From Candidatus Kapaibacterium sp. (GTDB taxonomy: Bacteria; Bacteroidota; Ignavibacteria; Kapaibacteriales; UBA2268), in contig JAQUZU010000001.1 in NCBI GenBank assembly GCA_028691175.1, positions 1 to 26,231 of the forward strand: a stretch of DNA of 26,231 bases, read 5' to 3'. The position numbers were made by a program, and so were the translations under genes. The notes under the pieces are model-generated. The model ran no database searches. It had not been told where the DNA came from and saw nothing but the letters and a program-made list of their open reading frames with translations. The stretch's first letter is position 1. Each line of letters opens with the position of its first letter. Positions 7,127 through 15,457 of the stretch are shown here, piece by piece.

Positions 7127-7950
7127 TTGTTTTCCTTTATTTTTCTGTCGATTAATCCGGAAATTGCTTTGCCGGCTTGTTCGCGGATCGGCGCGAAACT
7201 CGGCCAGTCGTTGAAGTCTATCAGCAGAAATGTCCCGTCCTCGCGGATAATTGCGTCGCCGCCGAAAACGTCGAGCGAGAGCATTTGCCCGACTTTTATC
7301 ATCAGCTCGGCGAAAGTTTCCTCGTCAAATGTATGATGCGGCAAGCCGTTTGCGTAATACCAATGGAAGAGCGTGCCGTCCGACAGCCCGTAAAATTTTA
7401 TTTCCGAACCGACGGCATTCTCCTGCAAAAGGCATTTTTTAAAGCCGCGCTTCGCAAATTCGCGTATTGTCGTCTCGCACTCGGCGAGGCTGTACATCGG
7501 GCTGACGTCTTCGCGGTGGAACGAGTGATTTTCGCACTTCAGCCAGACTTTGTGTCCGGGCATTTCCGAGAAAAATTCCGGCTCGAACTCGTCCGTACCG
7601 AAGACAATCGACTGCGGAATCGGAATATTATTTTCGACCAAAAGCGGCGTAAGCGTCTCGCGGAAAGAATTATATACGCCGACGCTCGAATTTATAACTT
7701 TCACTCCGCTTTGCTCGAGCGTCATGAGTTTGTCGAGAGTTTCGTTTTTGCGTCCCATCGAGAAAATTCCGGCGCAATCGGCAAAATTTTCGTCTGAATT
7801 TACGAAGTCGCCTTCACTAATCAAACTGACGTCATAGCCTGCTTTATACATTTCGCCGGCAACCGCTTTCATGATTTCGGCATCATTTTCTATGTGGTTC
7901 GGCGAGAATTTCTTCTCTCTCATCACGCCGATTACTTTTGTATTTTTCAT
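7123..7950 (-). CDS. ATP-grasp domain enzyme in the inositol operon
   Basis: The 275-residue protein shows ATP-grasp architecture. The pre-ATP-grasp part contains GVKVINSSVGVYNSFRETLT and NIPIPQSIVF. The ATP-binding part has VWLKCENHSFHREDVS and CLLQENAVGSEIKFYGL. The Mg-binding end reads FGGDAIIREDGTFLLIDFND, with Asp245, Asn247, Trp249, Pro250, Ser251 and Phe252. ATP-grasp enzymes use ATP to phosphorylate or ligate a substrate. The end motif D-F-N-D-W-P-S-F differs from the common E-x-N-x-R/x-P-G and recalls the D-I-N-x-F-P-G-Y of inositol 1,3,4-trisphosphate 5/6-kinases, from memory; a RimK-type ligase is the main alternative. It overlaps the CDP-alcohol phosphatidyltransferase start by 4 nt. 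Fold is fairly sure, substrate unknown. Confidence 0.75.
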   Translation of the reverse strand: MKNTKVIGVMREKKFSPNHIENDAEIMKAVAGEMYKAGYDVSLISEGDFVNSDENFADCAGIFSMGRKNETLDKLMTLEQSGVKVINSSVGVYNSFRETLTPLLVENNIPIPQSIVFGTDEFEPEFFSEMPGHKVWLKCENHSFHREDVSPMYSLAECETTIREFAKRGFKKCLLQENAVGSEIKFYGLSDGTLFHWYYANGLPHHTFDEETFAELMIKVGQMLSLDVFGGDAIIREDGTFLLIDFNDWPSFAPIREQAGKAISGLIDRKIKENK

Positions 7951-7958
7951 ATTTTATC

Positions 7959-8408
7959 TTAATAGTTCATCTTTACATTAGAAGTTACCGTCGGCTTATT
8001 TACCGTTATTTTCGCTTTATCGAATTTCGGCACGCCAAGCCCGAGACTTCCTTTTGCATTATTCGAGCACGCCCACCCCTCTGCGGGCAGGCCCATCCAG
8101 GTTTTGTCCATCTTGTGATTTGCGTTTTCGTCGTGATGAACCGTAAAAGCATAATCGCCATAAGGCAGATTTTCGAATACAAACTCTGCCGTTTTATTTT
8201 TCAGATTAAAATCATTTATATATTTCATTGCCTTTTTCGATTTAGTCGGATAACCGTCTTTTGAATTGAAAATATGGCATACAACATAGCCGTTCGAACT
8301 GTGCAGACCGGAAACTTTTACGATTAATTTTCCGATATTGTCATCAGCAAAAATTGTACCCGCAAGCACTATAAAAAACATAATAAATATTTTTATTGTA
8401 TTTTTCAT
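7959..8408 (-). CDS. DUF2141 exported protein
   Basis: This 149-residue protein has a clear signal peptide (MKNTIKIFIMFFIVLAGTIF, then ADDN), so it acts in the periplasm or outer membrane. The mature domain matches the DUF2141 pattern: KLIVKVSGLHSSNGYVVCHI at the start, FENLPYGDYAFTVHHDENAN in the middle, and the closing VTSNVKMNY strand. The conserved H-D-E-N-x-N-x-K-x-D stretch resembles a metal-binding, calcium-type loop. The family's function is unknown. It sits between the nucleotidyltransferase (9 nt gap) and the ATP-grasp gene (8 nt gap) in the inositol operon, an unusual position for an exported protein among cytosolic and membrane enzymes. It might bind or shield the exported product, but nothing in the sequence shows that. 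Confidence 0.8.
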   Translation of the reverse strand: MKNTIKIFIMFFIVLAGTIFADDNIGKLIVKVSGLHSSNGYVVCHIFNSKDGYPTKSKKAMKYINDFNLKNKTAEFVFENLPYGDYAFTVHHDENANHKMDKTWMGLPAEGWACSNNAKGSLGLGVPKFDKAKITVNKPTVTSNVKMNY

Positions 8409-8417
8409 AATATAGCC

Positions 8418-9146
8418 CTAATTTTTCTCATCACTGTTTTTAAGAAAAGCCTCGGCTTTCTCTATGTCGCCGACGTGGTCGAGATCAATTGTTTTGTCAA
8501 AATTAAAATATCCTACGCGCATTCCGTTCTGCAGAAGGCTGCGCTGGAAATTTCTCAGTTTGGTTGCACCGGATTCAATCAAGCCGGAAAGAGCCGGCAA
8601 GACATCTTCGTCGAAATAATACATGCCGGAAGTTACTCTCGTGCAGTCTTCGCGAGTATCGAGAAACGCAGTAATTTCATCGCTGTTGGTGCGGACGAAG
8701 AGCGGTTTTTCGTCGTCAATATACTCCGTAACCGCAATAATTGCATCAAAGTTATGATTGCTGTCTATGCAATGTTCCACATAATTCTGCAGTTGCACTT
8801 GGTGAAATATCGTATCGACCGTAAAAAGAAAAAACTCCTCGCAATTTTTATATGAGAGAAGTTCATAGAGGCTATGCATCGAGCTTGGTGTGGATTTCAG
8901 CAGCACATCGACGTCGCAAGCAGTCATTTCGCCGGCAACTTGCTCGATATATTCGGCTACATCGGAGTTTGCTTCATTTGTTATCACGCGAATATTCCGA
9001 AAGCCGGTTTCGCAGAGCATATTAATCAGCCTGCCGATCATCGGCACGCCGAAAATCGGAATCATTGCTTTTTTGTATTCACAATTTTCGTTTTCTAGCC
9101 TTTCGCCTTTGCCCGCCGCAATTATATACGCAGTCAAACCTTTCAT
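8418..9146 (-). CDS. NTP-transferase (nucleotidyltransferase) of the MobA/sugar-phosphate or inositol-phosphate type
   Basis: The 242-residue cytosolic protein opens with the nucleotide-binding signature YIIAAGKGERL at 7-17, followed by a Lys-containing YKKAMIPIFGVPMIGRLINM segment, and has FFLFTVDTIF near 108 at the usual metal-binding Asp. The C-terminal IDLDHVGDIEKAEAFL segment is typical of proteins that end a sugar-nucleotide pyrophosphorylase fold. Such enzymes activate a sugar, choline or inositol phosphate with NTP. As the first gene of an operon with a CDP-alcohol phosphatidyltransferase and MIPS, a CTP:inositol-1-phosphate cytidylyltransferase role (as in IPCT of di-inositol-phosphate makers) is an attractive guess. 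AGAGGCG upstream of the ATG supports the start. Fold is sure; substrate is inferred. Confidence 0.85.
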   Translation of the reverse strand: MKGLTAYIIAAGKGERLENENCEYKKAMIPIFGVPMIGRLINMLCETGFRNIRVITNEANSDVAEYIEQVAGEMTACDVDVLLKSTPSSMHSLYELLSYKNCEEFFLFTVDTIFHQVQLQNYVEHCIDSNHNFDAIIAVTEYIDDEKPLFVRTNSDEITAFLDTREDCTRVTSGMYYFDEDVLPALSGLIESGATKLRNFQRSLLQNGMRVGYFNFDKTIDLDHVGDIEKAEAFLKNSDEKN

Positions 9147-9223
9147 CTTCGCCTCTGTTTATCAATAACAAAACAATGCAGTTTCTTTTAGTTGTCGCAT
9201 CTGTTTCAAAAATCAAGTTCGCA

Positions 9224-9252
9224 ATTTTACGACATTAATAAATTTGAAGCAA
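9224..9252 (-). promoter_or_regulatory. Possible sigma-70-like promoter of the inositol operon
   Basis: On the minus strand TTGCTT (9252-9247) is followed after 17 nt by TAAAAT (9229-9224). The -10 box matches 5 of 6 consensus bases; the -35 box only about half. It lies about 78 nt upstream of the nucleotidyltransferase start, in a 180-nt AT-rich gap that holds no gene. It could be chance in AT-rich sequence. Confidence 0.35.
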
Positions 9253-9326
9253 ACGCTAATCGTTAAACTCGCGTTTTATATCCGTGAAATTAATAATACT
9301 TCGACAAAACAGGCTTGATTTTCGTG

Positions 9327-9893
9327 TTAAGCATACGCGTCAACGCCCTCTGTTTCGCCCTTGGCAAGTTCGAGGCGCGCTTTGATTTCGGCATTCGCGG
9401 CTTCGGCGGCAACTTTCATGTCTTGCGTCGATGGTTCGCTCGGAGCGAGTGCCGCCCGGCGAACTTGCTGCATTTTTTTTATTGTCGCCTCCGGGTCGCC
9501 TTTGACCTCGGTCGCATCAATATGCACTTCTCCGCCGATTGCATAGCGATTGCCGTCCGGTCCCTTCTGATACGAATATGAAGTACCGCCACGAACGAGA
9601 CTTCCCCCGGCACTTTTGTGTGCCTGCTCGTGCCGGCGAACTTCCTGATCGCGGGATTTCAGATCTTCGACTGCTTTTTGCTCTTCTTCGGTTAATTCTT
9701 GGTTGTTTTCGACAGTTTTTTTATATTCGTCGCTTAGAGACAAGATGTCATTTGCGGGTTTTGAGGTGGAATTTTCGTTTTTTTGTGTTGAATCGGTCTT
9801 TGTCTGTGCAAACGCATAGAACTTCACGGTCTCGCTTTCTTTGTATTTCAAGACCGGTCTGCAGATATCAATATTTATTCCGCCGACATTCAC
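9327..9893 (-). CDS. SprA-related (CJM1_0395-type) putative metalloprotease
   Basis: The 188-residue protein has a low-complexity, Lys/Glu/Ser-rich first half and a conserved second half. That half contains EVRRHEQAHKSAGG with the HExxH zinc motif His88-Glu89-His92, then GTSYSYQKGPDGNRYAIGGE and IDATEVKGDPEATIKKMQQV. This matches the SprA-related family (Pfam DUF annotated as putative metalloprotease), whose function is not established. This SprA-related family is distinct from the giant T9SS translocon protein SprA/Sov. No signal peptide is evident. The start is GTG at 9893 since an in-frame TAA lies 24 nt upstream and no ATG precedes the conserved part. It stands alone between the porV terminator and the inositol operon. 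Confidence 0.75.
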   Translation of the reverse strand: MNVGGINIDICRPVLKYKESETVKFYAFAQTKTDSTQKNENSTSKPANDILSLSDEYKKTVENNQELTEEEQKAVEDLKSRDQEVRRHEQAHKSAGGSLVRGGTSYSYQKGPDGNRYAIGGEVHIDATEVKGDPEATIKKMQQVRRAALAPSEPSTQDMKVAAEAANAEIKARLELAKGETEGVDAYA

Positions 9894-10004
9894 GATTCTT
9901 TTGTAAATTTTTTAAAATTAACGCGTTTTTCCTAAAATAATCACCCTCCTTGGTCAATTCATACTCCATCTAACGAATTAATTTCCGTTATATTGCATAA
10001 AACG

Positions 10005-10038
10005 AAAAAAAACCGATAAATTTTATCGGCTTTTTTTT
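10005..10038 (-). terminator. Intrinsic terminator after porV
   Basis: CCGATAA (10013-10019) pairs with TTATCGG (10023-10029) with a 3-nt loop. Runs of A on the left (10005-10012) and T on the right (10031-10038) flank the stem, so it works in the minus direction for porV and is symmetric enough to act both ways. It lies 15 nt beyond the porV stop and separates it from the SprA-related gene. Confidence 0.88.
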
Positions 10039-10052
10039 CTTAGATAAATCAA

Positions 10053-11177
10053 CTATTTCCAATCAACGAGCAACGAGAAACGCATCGTGTTTGCCAGCGG
10101 GTGATTTTCCTCCGTCGGGCTTATGAAGCTCATATCGATGTTGAAAATATTATATTTTACGCCTGCACCGAAAGTGAAATATTTTCTGTTACCGAGCTTA
10201 GCCGGCTCTGCAAAATATCCGCCACGAAGTGCGAACAGCGGCAAATTGTTAAATTTATACCAATATTCAAAGCCTATACCAAGTTCTACGCCCTTATTTT
10301 TCCAGCCGGTAATAAGCGAAGTCGGGATCGGGTCGCTACCGAGCGAATCGCGATAAACCAATGTCTTCGACAAATCGCACGAAAGTTTCAGGTCGTTAAA
10401 TTCATCTTCGTATAACTGTGCGGCAACTCCCAAGCGGAGATTTGTCGGTAGCGGATCGGCTTCTTTGCGGTAAGTAACCTTTGGTCCGACATTCTGCAAA
10501 TTAAATCCGAGCGAGAGTTTATTGCTGATATCCCAGCCGAAGATGTCGAGTTTCGACGGTCTCCAAAGCAATCCGATGTCAAATCCGCCCGACATACCTG
10601 TTCCGGCGTCGCCGCCATCAGTCGCAGATTTTGGAGCAAGATTCGAGACGATGTACTTTAATTGAAATCCGATTGCGAGATCATCGGTAATTTGCGTACC
10701 GTAGCTCAATCCGATAGAATATTCGTTCGAGATAAATTTTCCGATTTCGTTACCGTTATAATCGGTTTTGGTAAATTCGCCGAGGTTCATGAAAATGAAA
10801 TTGAACGCCAGCGTACCATCTAATTTTTCGAAATAATGCGCAACTCCGGCTGTCGAATAGAACAGGTCGGCGTTAAATTGCGGCAACCATTTCGAATATG
10901 TCAGCGAAACCTGACGATACGGAATTAAATCCTCTACAAATTCCGCTTCCGGATTGATATAATTATGAAATCCCAATCCGGCAGGATTCCAATAGACTGC
11001 GTTAATATCGTCGGCAATGGCAGTTCCGACATCGCCCATGGCGCTGGCTCTTGCATCCGGTGAAATCAACAAAAACGGCACGGCGGAACCTCCGGCTTGT
11101 GCTTTCATTTCTGTGCTCGCTATGCATGTTAACGCCATAATTGCCGTCAGCCATTTCATAAGATATTTTCGTTGCAT
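10053..11177 (-). CDS. porV: PorV-type outer membrane protein of the type IX secretion system
   Basis: The protein is 374 residues from the ATG at 11177, which has an excellent GGAGGA 5-6 nt upstream; a TTG at 11189 would lie inside that site. A signal peptide (MKWLTAIMALTCIAS, then TEMKAQA) precedes the family's hallmark segment SAVPFLLISPDARASAMGDVGTA followed by INAVYWNPAGL. The rest is alternating beta strands ending LLVDWK, as expected of a FadL-like 14-strand barrel. PorV is an outer membrane shuttle that carries T9SS cargo from the translocon to the PorU/PorZ attachment complex. The gene follows porU by 73 nt, the same pairing as in Porphyromonas gingivalis. Other PorV-like (PorQ-type) proteins cannot be fully excluded. 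Confidence 0.87.
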   Translation of the reverse strand: MQRKYLMKWLTAIMALTCIASTEMKAQAGGSAVPFLLISPDARASAMGDVGTAIADDINAVYWNPAGLGFHNYINPEAEFVEDLIPYRQVSLTYSKWLPQFNADLFYSTAGVAHYFEKLDGTLAFNFIFMNLGEFTKTDYNGNEIGKFISNEYSIGLSYGTQITDDLAIGFQLKYIVSNLAPKSATDGGDAGTGMSGGFDIGLLWRPSKLDIFGWDISNKLSLGFNLQNVGPKVTYRKEADPLPTNLRLGVAAQLYEDEFNDLKLSCDLSKTLVYRDSLGSDPIPTSLITGWKNKGVELGIGFEYWYKFNNLPLFALRGGYFAEPAKLGNRKYFTFGAGVKYNIFNIDMSFISPTEENHPLANTMRFSLLVDWK

Positions 11178-11250
11178 TAAGTCCTCCAATGTATATTATT
11201 TTATATTTGCTAAATAAGTAAAAATTATATCACTCAAATTCTATACCAAT

Positions 11251-14200
11251 TTATCTGACCATAATAAATTTTCCGTGCCCGATGCCGGACGCTTCCGCAT
11301 TTTTCACCTCTACAGAATAAATATACGCTCCCGCAGAAAGCGAATTGCCGTATTCGTCATAACCGTCGAATTCGGAGATTACTTTTCCGAGCGACGTAGA
11401 CTCCTTCTTCAGCGTGCGAATCAGATTTCCCATCGAGTTGTAAATTTTTATTTCTACGTCATATTGTCCGCTCGCAGTATGTGCAACCGAAATATTCCCG
11501 CTCTGTGTGAGCGGATTCGGATACATGTGCGTGCTCAAAATCATTAATTCGTTCGAAGCACCGATGCGGAAATCGACATTTTCGACCGTGAAATTATTGA
11601 AGACGTCCCAGGCACGAACTTTTACGTTATGTAAGCCTTCGCCGAGATCGTAAATCAATTTCTCGATGCTGCCGGCATTCGGCTCCGAAAACGAATTCTT
11701 GAAGAGTTGCGTCAAATCAATCGCGTCCTCATCGTCGATCCAGGCTTCAATTTTGTGTCCGATTCCGGCGCCGGAAGTATTGATTCCGGTATCGTCTTCG
11801 AGGTCGACAATCAAAAGCGGAACACTGCTGACGGTCTGACCGCTCACAAAATCTCGCGAATCGAGATAAATATTCAAAATCGGAGCGTTATCCTCGCGCT
11901 CGGTATTTTCGTCAATATCGCGGACTTTCAGTCTTTTTGTGCCGCCGAGAGCCGTATTTGTGCCGTCGGTATTTTGTGCGAAAATCGTCAGTGTCGCGTT
12001 TTCGCTCGAAAAACTTATATCCTGCGGAATAAACATTTTCGCGGAAATTTCGCCGTTTTCGACTTTTGCAGAAGTTCTGCAGAGTGCATTTCCCTGCTTT
12101 ACGATTTTATTTACTGCATCGTATTCCGGTACTTCAAGCGTCTCCGACGCGTCCAACAATGTAACGATTGCAGTGCCGTTAAAGTCGGTATCGACTGTGC
12201 CGTCCGGACGCAGGACATTCGCCGAAACACTGACCGGAGCCAGCCCTTTGAGTTCGATTTCCGGCTCGTTCGCATCAGGTTTTACGCCATTTACGTCTGT
12301 GATTGTAATTTCATTATCCGGCAAATGCAGCGTAACCGCAGGGTCGCCGAACAGGATATATTTCACGTCATTTATGTCTGCCGTGCCGCCGGTCGAATTC
12401 GAAGCATTTTTTACCGCCGCGGACAGTTCGCCCATGGTTTTGTTTTCGTTGTTGGCGTTTTTCGTGAAGAAATTATCCATAAACACAATCGAAAATGCAC
12501 CGTTTGCACCAATCAGCACGCTGCGCGAAGCCGTCATAACCCCGATTGCGCCGCCCGAAGCATGCCGCACGAGTTCCTCCGCGCCGGAACTGATTTCGCC
12601 CATATCGAAGCGCCCAAAGTCGCATGTCGCCGCATAGCAGAAAAACAATTTGTTCAAATTCGTAAATTGCGGAATCGTTATGTCGCGCTCGAGAACTTCC
12701 TCGTGAGTCCAGATTCGCGGGTTGCCGTGCCCGATGAACGACATCAGCACAGAACCGTATGTATTTGCCGACGCAAGAATTTCTTCGGTAACTTTCGGTT
12801 TGCGTCGTCCGGCAGTAGTCTGAACCATCGGATACGTAACCAAATAAATTTTCTTCTTCTGATAGAAGTCGGATTCTTCTACATTTGCAATACTCTCGCT
12901 CTGTGGCTCATGGTTAAGCGTTTCGGGATTTATGCCGTTTACGTTTCGGTCGTCGGCGATATACGTAATTCGTGTTTTCCAGTCGTCGGCGGTAGAATTG
13001 TTTTCGTAAACATTAACTTTTTCAAGCATTTGCAGACCGTCTTCATTTGTGCGAACCGGCATTCTGCCGATTGCCAGGTCGAGCAGTCCGTCATTTCCGT
13101 CGACGCATACGAAATAGTCGTCTGTGCAATACGAGTTCGTCGCATAGAACATTTCCATATTGCTGTCGTCGGATTCGAAAGTCGGAACAAAATTGACTAT
13201 ATTCGTCGTAAGATTTCTATAATCGAAATGCCCGTCGCCCCAGAGCAGGACAAAACGCGGCTTTGTCGTGCATTCTTTATATTTATATTCGATAAAATTG
13301 CGGATTGCCATCGGGTCGCTCATTCCGCAGCCAAATTCGTTATATATATCGCTTGTAAGATAAACTTTTGCTGAATATTTGCCCTGTGCATTGCGATAAT
13401 CGGCATACGCTTCCGCAGATGAACGCAGATTCTGATGGGTAATCACAAGAATATCAGGCGAAGTTGTCTCGCTGCGTAAGCCCGCAAGAGTGATTTTTTC
13501 CGGTACCGCATGGCGGAAATTCGACGCCACAAAAAAGCAATTCGACGAATCGGCATACGGCTCTGCACGCAGAATAAATATGCTGCCTGTATTACTGTAA
13601 TTCTTTATAAGTTGCGGATTTACCGCGTCTGAAACGTCCCAGCCGTAGATGTCGCCGACAAACCCGGTCATCGTTATTTCCGTTCCGTTTCCGAAATATT
13701 GGCTGTCCATAATCAGCGATAGTTCGCCGTTAATTGCCGCAAAACTACGCGGATAACCGATAATGTAATAATCAAGATACGGCGTACCGTACGCACCGGC
13801 GGAGGAAGTCGAATATTCGGTTTTGACTATGCTGCGATCGTCGCTTGCAATTGACGAAGCCGGAAAAGTGAAATTCGTCGTCCGCACCGCACCGTCATAT
13901 CCTGTCGATACGGGAATATTTAGTTCGCCGGCTTTTGTGCCGTTTTCGTAAAACTTGAACGCCCCGCTCGAATTGTTTTGCGTAAGTTTGTGCATCATGG
14001 TAAATGTATAACTTACATTGCCGGAGCGGTCGAGGTTATATAATTGATTTGTAATGACATGCGGAAATGACACACGATTATAGAAACTGCGTCCGGAGCC
14101 GTCCGGGAACGGATTTTCCATATCGGTTTCGTCATAGAGATAGTGCGTGTAGATTTCCGGACGTTCCGAAATTTCCGCACCGGAATATTCGCGCGGCTCG

Positions 14201-15255
14201 GCAGTTTTGCCGTTTTCGTCCCCGCCCCACGAAATCAAATAGTAACTCTTTGCAGAATAAGGATTTATGAATTTCTCGATTTTCGAGCCGTTGCGGTATA
14301 AGCCCTTTGCCGGCTGTGCATAGAAAATAATTTTGTCGATATTTCCGCTTGCGTCATACGTGCGGACTACGCTTTGCTCGGGCAATTCCTTATACTGTCC
14401 GCTCTCCGGCTTGGCATCCATAATATTGCCGCCATAGCCGTAAATTTTTACTTTTTCCGCCGCGTCGCGGGAAGTCCCGATTCCGAGTGCCGTCAAATCT
14501 GCAGCAGAGAGATAATACGCTCCCTCGGCTTCGATCGTAATTTTCGCGAAATTTTGCGGGCTGTCGCTCTGCAGGCGGTCGGACTTCGAATAAACTGCTT
14601 CCGCGGGTTTATTCCAATTTTGCGCAGCCGAGGCATTCAAAAGATTAACCGGAGAATTTATCGCGGAGGAAACCGACATTTCGCGAGTAAATTCGATTGT
14701 GATTTCCGCCTCTTCAATTACGCGGATTGTTTCGTTCGCGTGGTCATAAAGCACTACATTAAGGTTATAGCCTCCGACGTATTTTCCGCCGGCACAACCT
14801 TTATAGTATACAATTGCGGCTTCATCGCCCGAATTGTCGTAATTTTTGTATTTTTCCGGATTTGGTTTATAGACGGCTTCGTCGGTTAATTCTTCCGGAT
14901 TCGGAGCGAGTTTTCCGCGAAGTGTCGTAGATTTCAGGATTTTACAGTCTGCAATTTTGAAAGAATTTTCGCCCGGAACGCCGAAAATATCGCTCGAGAT
15001 AAACTTTGCGGGCGCACCGTTTACGCCGGATTCCGGCATAATATAAGCGTTTTCGAATTGTGGCAGGAGATAATTCTCGCCGTTTGCATTAATATTTTGG
15101 GAGCCTTGATAGCCCGTTTTTACCTTGATTTTGAGGATTTTATTTGTAGATTGCACGACCTCTGTGTTTTTTGCGTTTACACAAAAAGGAATCGAGAGCG
15201 TACTAAATCCAAGCATGCCCGCGAAAAGTATAAAAGTTTGACTTAGAAACTTCAT
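11251..15255 (-). CDS. porU: T9SS sortase PorU (C25 gingipain-like peptidase)
   Basis: The 1334-residue protein has a signal peptide (MKFLSQTFILFAGMLGFSTL, cleavage near VNA) and a C25 catalytic region. This holds GDGHFDYRN near 630, GRMPVRTNEDG near 740, the catalytic His843 in FIGHGNPRIW, and the catalytic Cys878 in YAATCDFGRFD, then ASGGAIGVMTASR. This ATC-x-F-G-R-F-D context is typical of PorU rather than gingipains. An Ig-like region follows, and the last 95 residues form a type A sorting-like domain starting near HMYPNPLTQSG and ending KFIMVR. PorU cleaves the C-terminal signal of T9SS cargo and transfers it to a lipopolysaccharide anchor at the cell surface. It precedes porV, with which it is probably co-transcribed. 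It is somewhat longer than most PorU proteins (1100-1200). Confidence 0.9.
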   Translation of the reverse strand: MKFLSQTFILFAGMLGFSTLSIPFCVNAKNTEVVQSTNKILKIKVKTGYQGSQNINANGENYLLPQFENAYIMPESGVNGAPAKFISSDIFGVPGENSFKIADCKILKSTTLRGKLAPNPEELTDEAVYKPNPEKYKNYDNSGDEAAIVYYKGCAGGKYVGGYNLNVVLYDHANETIRVIEEAEITIEFTREMSVSSAINSPVNLLNASAAQNWNKPAEAVYSKSDRLQSDSPQNFAKITIEAEGAYYLSAADLTALGIGTSRDAAEKVKIYGYGGNIMDAKPESGQYKELPEQSVVRTYDASGNIDKIIFYAQPAKGLYRNGSKIEKFINPYSAKSYYLISWGGDENGKTAEPREYSGAEISERPEIYTHYLYDETDMENPFPDGSGRSFYNRVSFPHVITNQLYNLDRSGNVSYTFTMMHKLTQNNSSGAFKFYENGTKAGELNIPVSTGYDGAVRTTNFTFPASSIASDDRSIVKTEYSTSSAGAYGTPYLDYYIIGYPRSFAAINGELSLIMDSQYFGNGTEITMTGFVGDIYGWDVSDAVNPQLIKNYSNTGSIFILRAEPYADSSNCFFVASNFRHAVPEKITLAGLRSETTSPDILVITHQNLRSSAEAYADYRNAQGKYSAKVYLTSDIYNEFGCGMSDPMAIRNFIEYKYKECTTKPRFVLLWGDGHFDYRNLTTNIVNFVPTFESDDSNMEMFYATNSYCTDDYFVCVDGNDGLLDLAIGRMPVRTNEDGLQMLEKVNVYENNSTADDWKTRITYIADDRNVNGINPETLNHEPQSESIANVEESDFYQKKKIYLVTYPMVQTTAGRRKPKVTEEILASANTYGSVLMSFIGHGNPRIWTHEEVLERDITIPQFTNLNKLFFCYAATCDFGRFDMGEISSGAEELVRHASGGAIGVMTASRSVLIGANGAFSIVFMDNFFTKNANNENKTMGELSAAVKNASNSTGGTADINDVKYILFGDPAVTLHLPDNEITITDVNGVKPDANEPEIELKGLAPVSVSANVLRPDGTVDTDFNGTAIVTLLDASETLEVPEYDAVNKIVKQGNALCRTSAKVENGEISAKMFIPQDISFSSENATLTIFAQNTDGTNTALGGTKRLKVRDIDENTEREDNAPILNIYLDSRDFVSGQTVSSVPLLIVDLEDDTGINTSGAGIGHKIEAWIDDEDAIDLTQLFKNSFSEPNAGSIEKLIYDLGEGLHNVKVRAWDVFNNFTVENVDFRIGASNELMILSTHMYPNPLTQSGNISVAHTASGQYDVEIKIYNSMGNLIRTLKKESTSLGKVISEFDGYDEYGNSLSAGAYIYSVEVKNAEASGIGHGKFIMVR

Positions 15256-15410
15256 TGCCGTGTTTTGATATGTAATAATTTACCGGTATTTCAAAAAACT
15301 ATGCCGATATTGATTAAGTATTAAATTTTCAATAATTCACTTTCCACAAATGTCTGACATATCCCTAATTGCTAAAAACGCACTATAAATTTTATTATTG
15401 CACTTTTTAT

Positions 15411-15451
15411 AAAAAAACAGCCCGATTACTTACAAATTTATAACCGGGCTG
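15411..15451 (-). terminator. Intrinsic terminator after the GAPDH-family gene
   Basis: On the minus strand CAGCCCG (15451-15445) and CGGGCTG (15424-15418) form a 7-bp stem with an AT-rich 20-nt loop, followed by seven T (15417-15411). It is 6 nt past the gene's stop. It also separates this gene from porU; the 160 nt between here and porU are AT-rich and hold no recognisable promoter. Confidence 0.88.
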
Positions 15452-15457
15452 CATATT

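Noticed and set aside
11178..11189. TTG start for porV at 11189
   Set aside because: The codons would be made from the GGAGGA ribosome-binding site itself; ATG at 11177 is correctly spaced.
11707..13374. Plus-strand open frame of 555 codons opposite porU
   Set aside because: It is antisense to the catalytic region of porU, whose motifs are clear. Its translation is Arg/Cys/Ile-rich with no recognisable domain, typical of a shadow frame.
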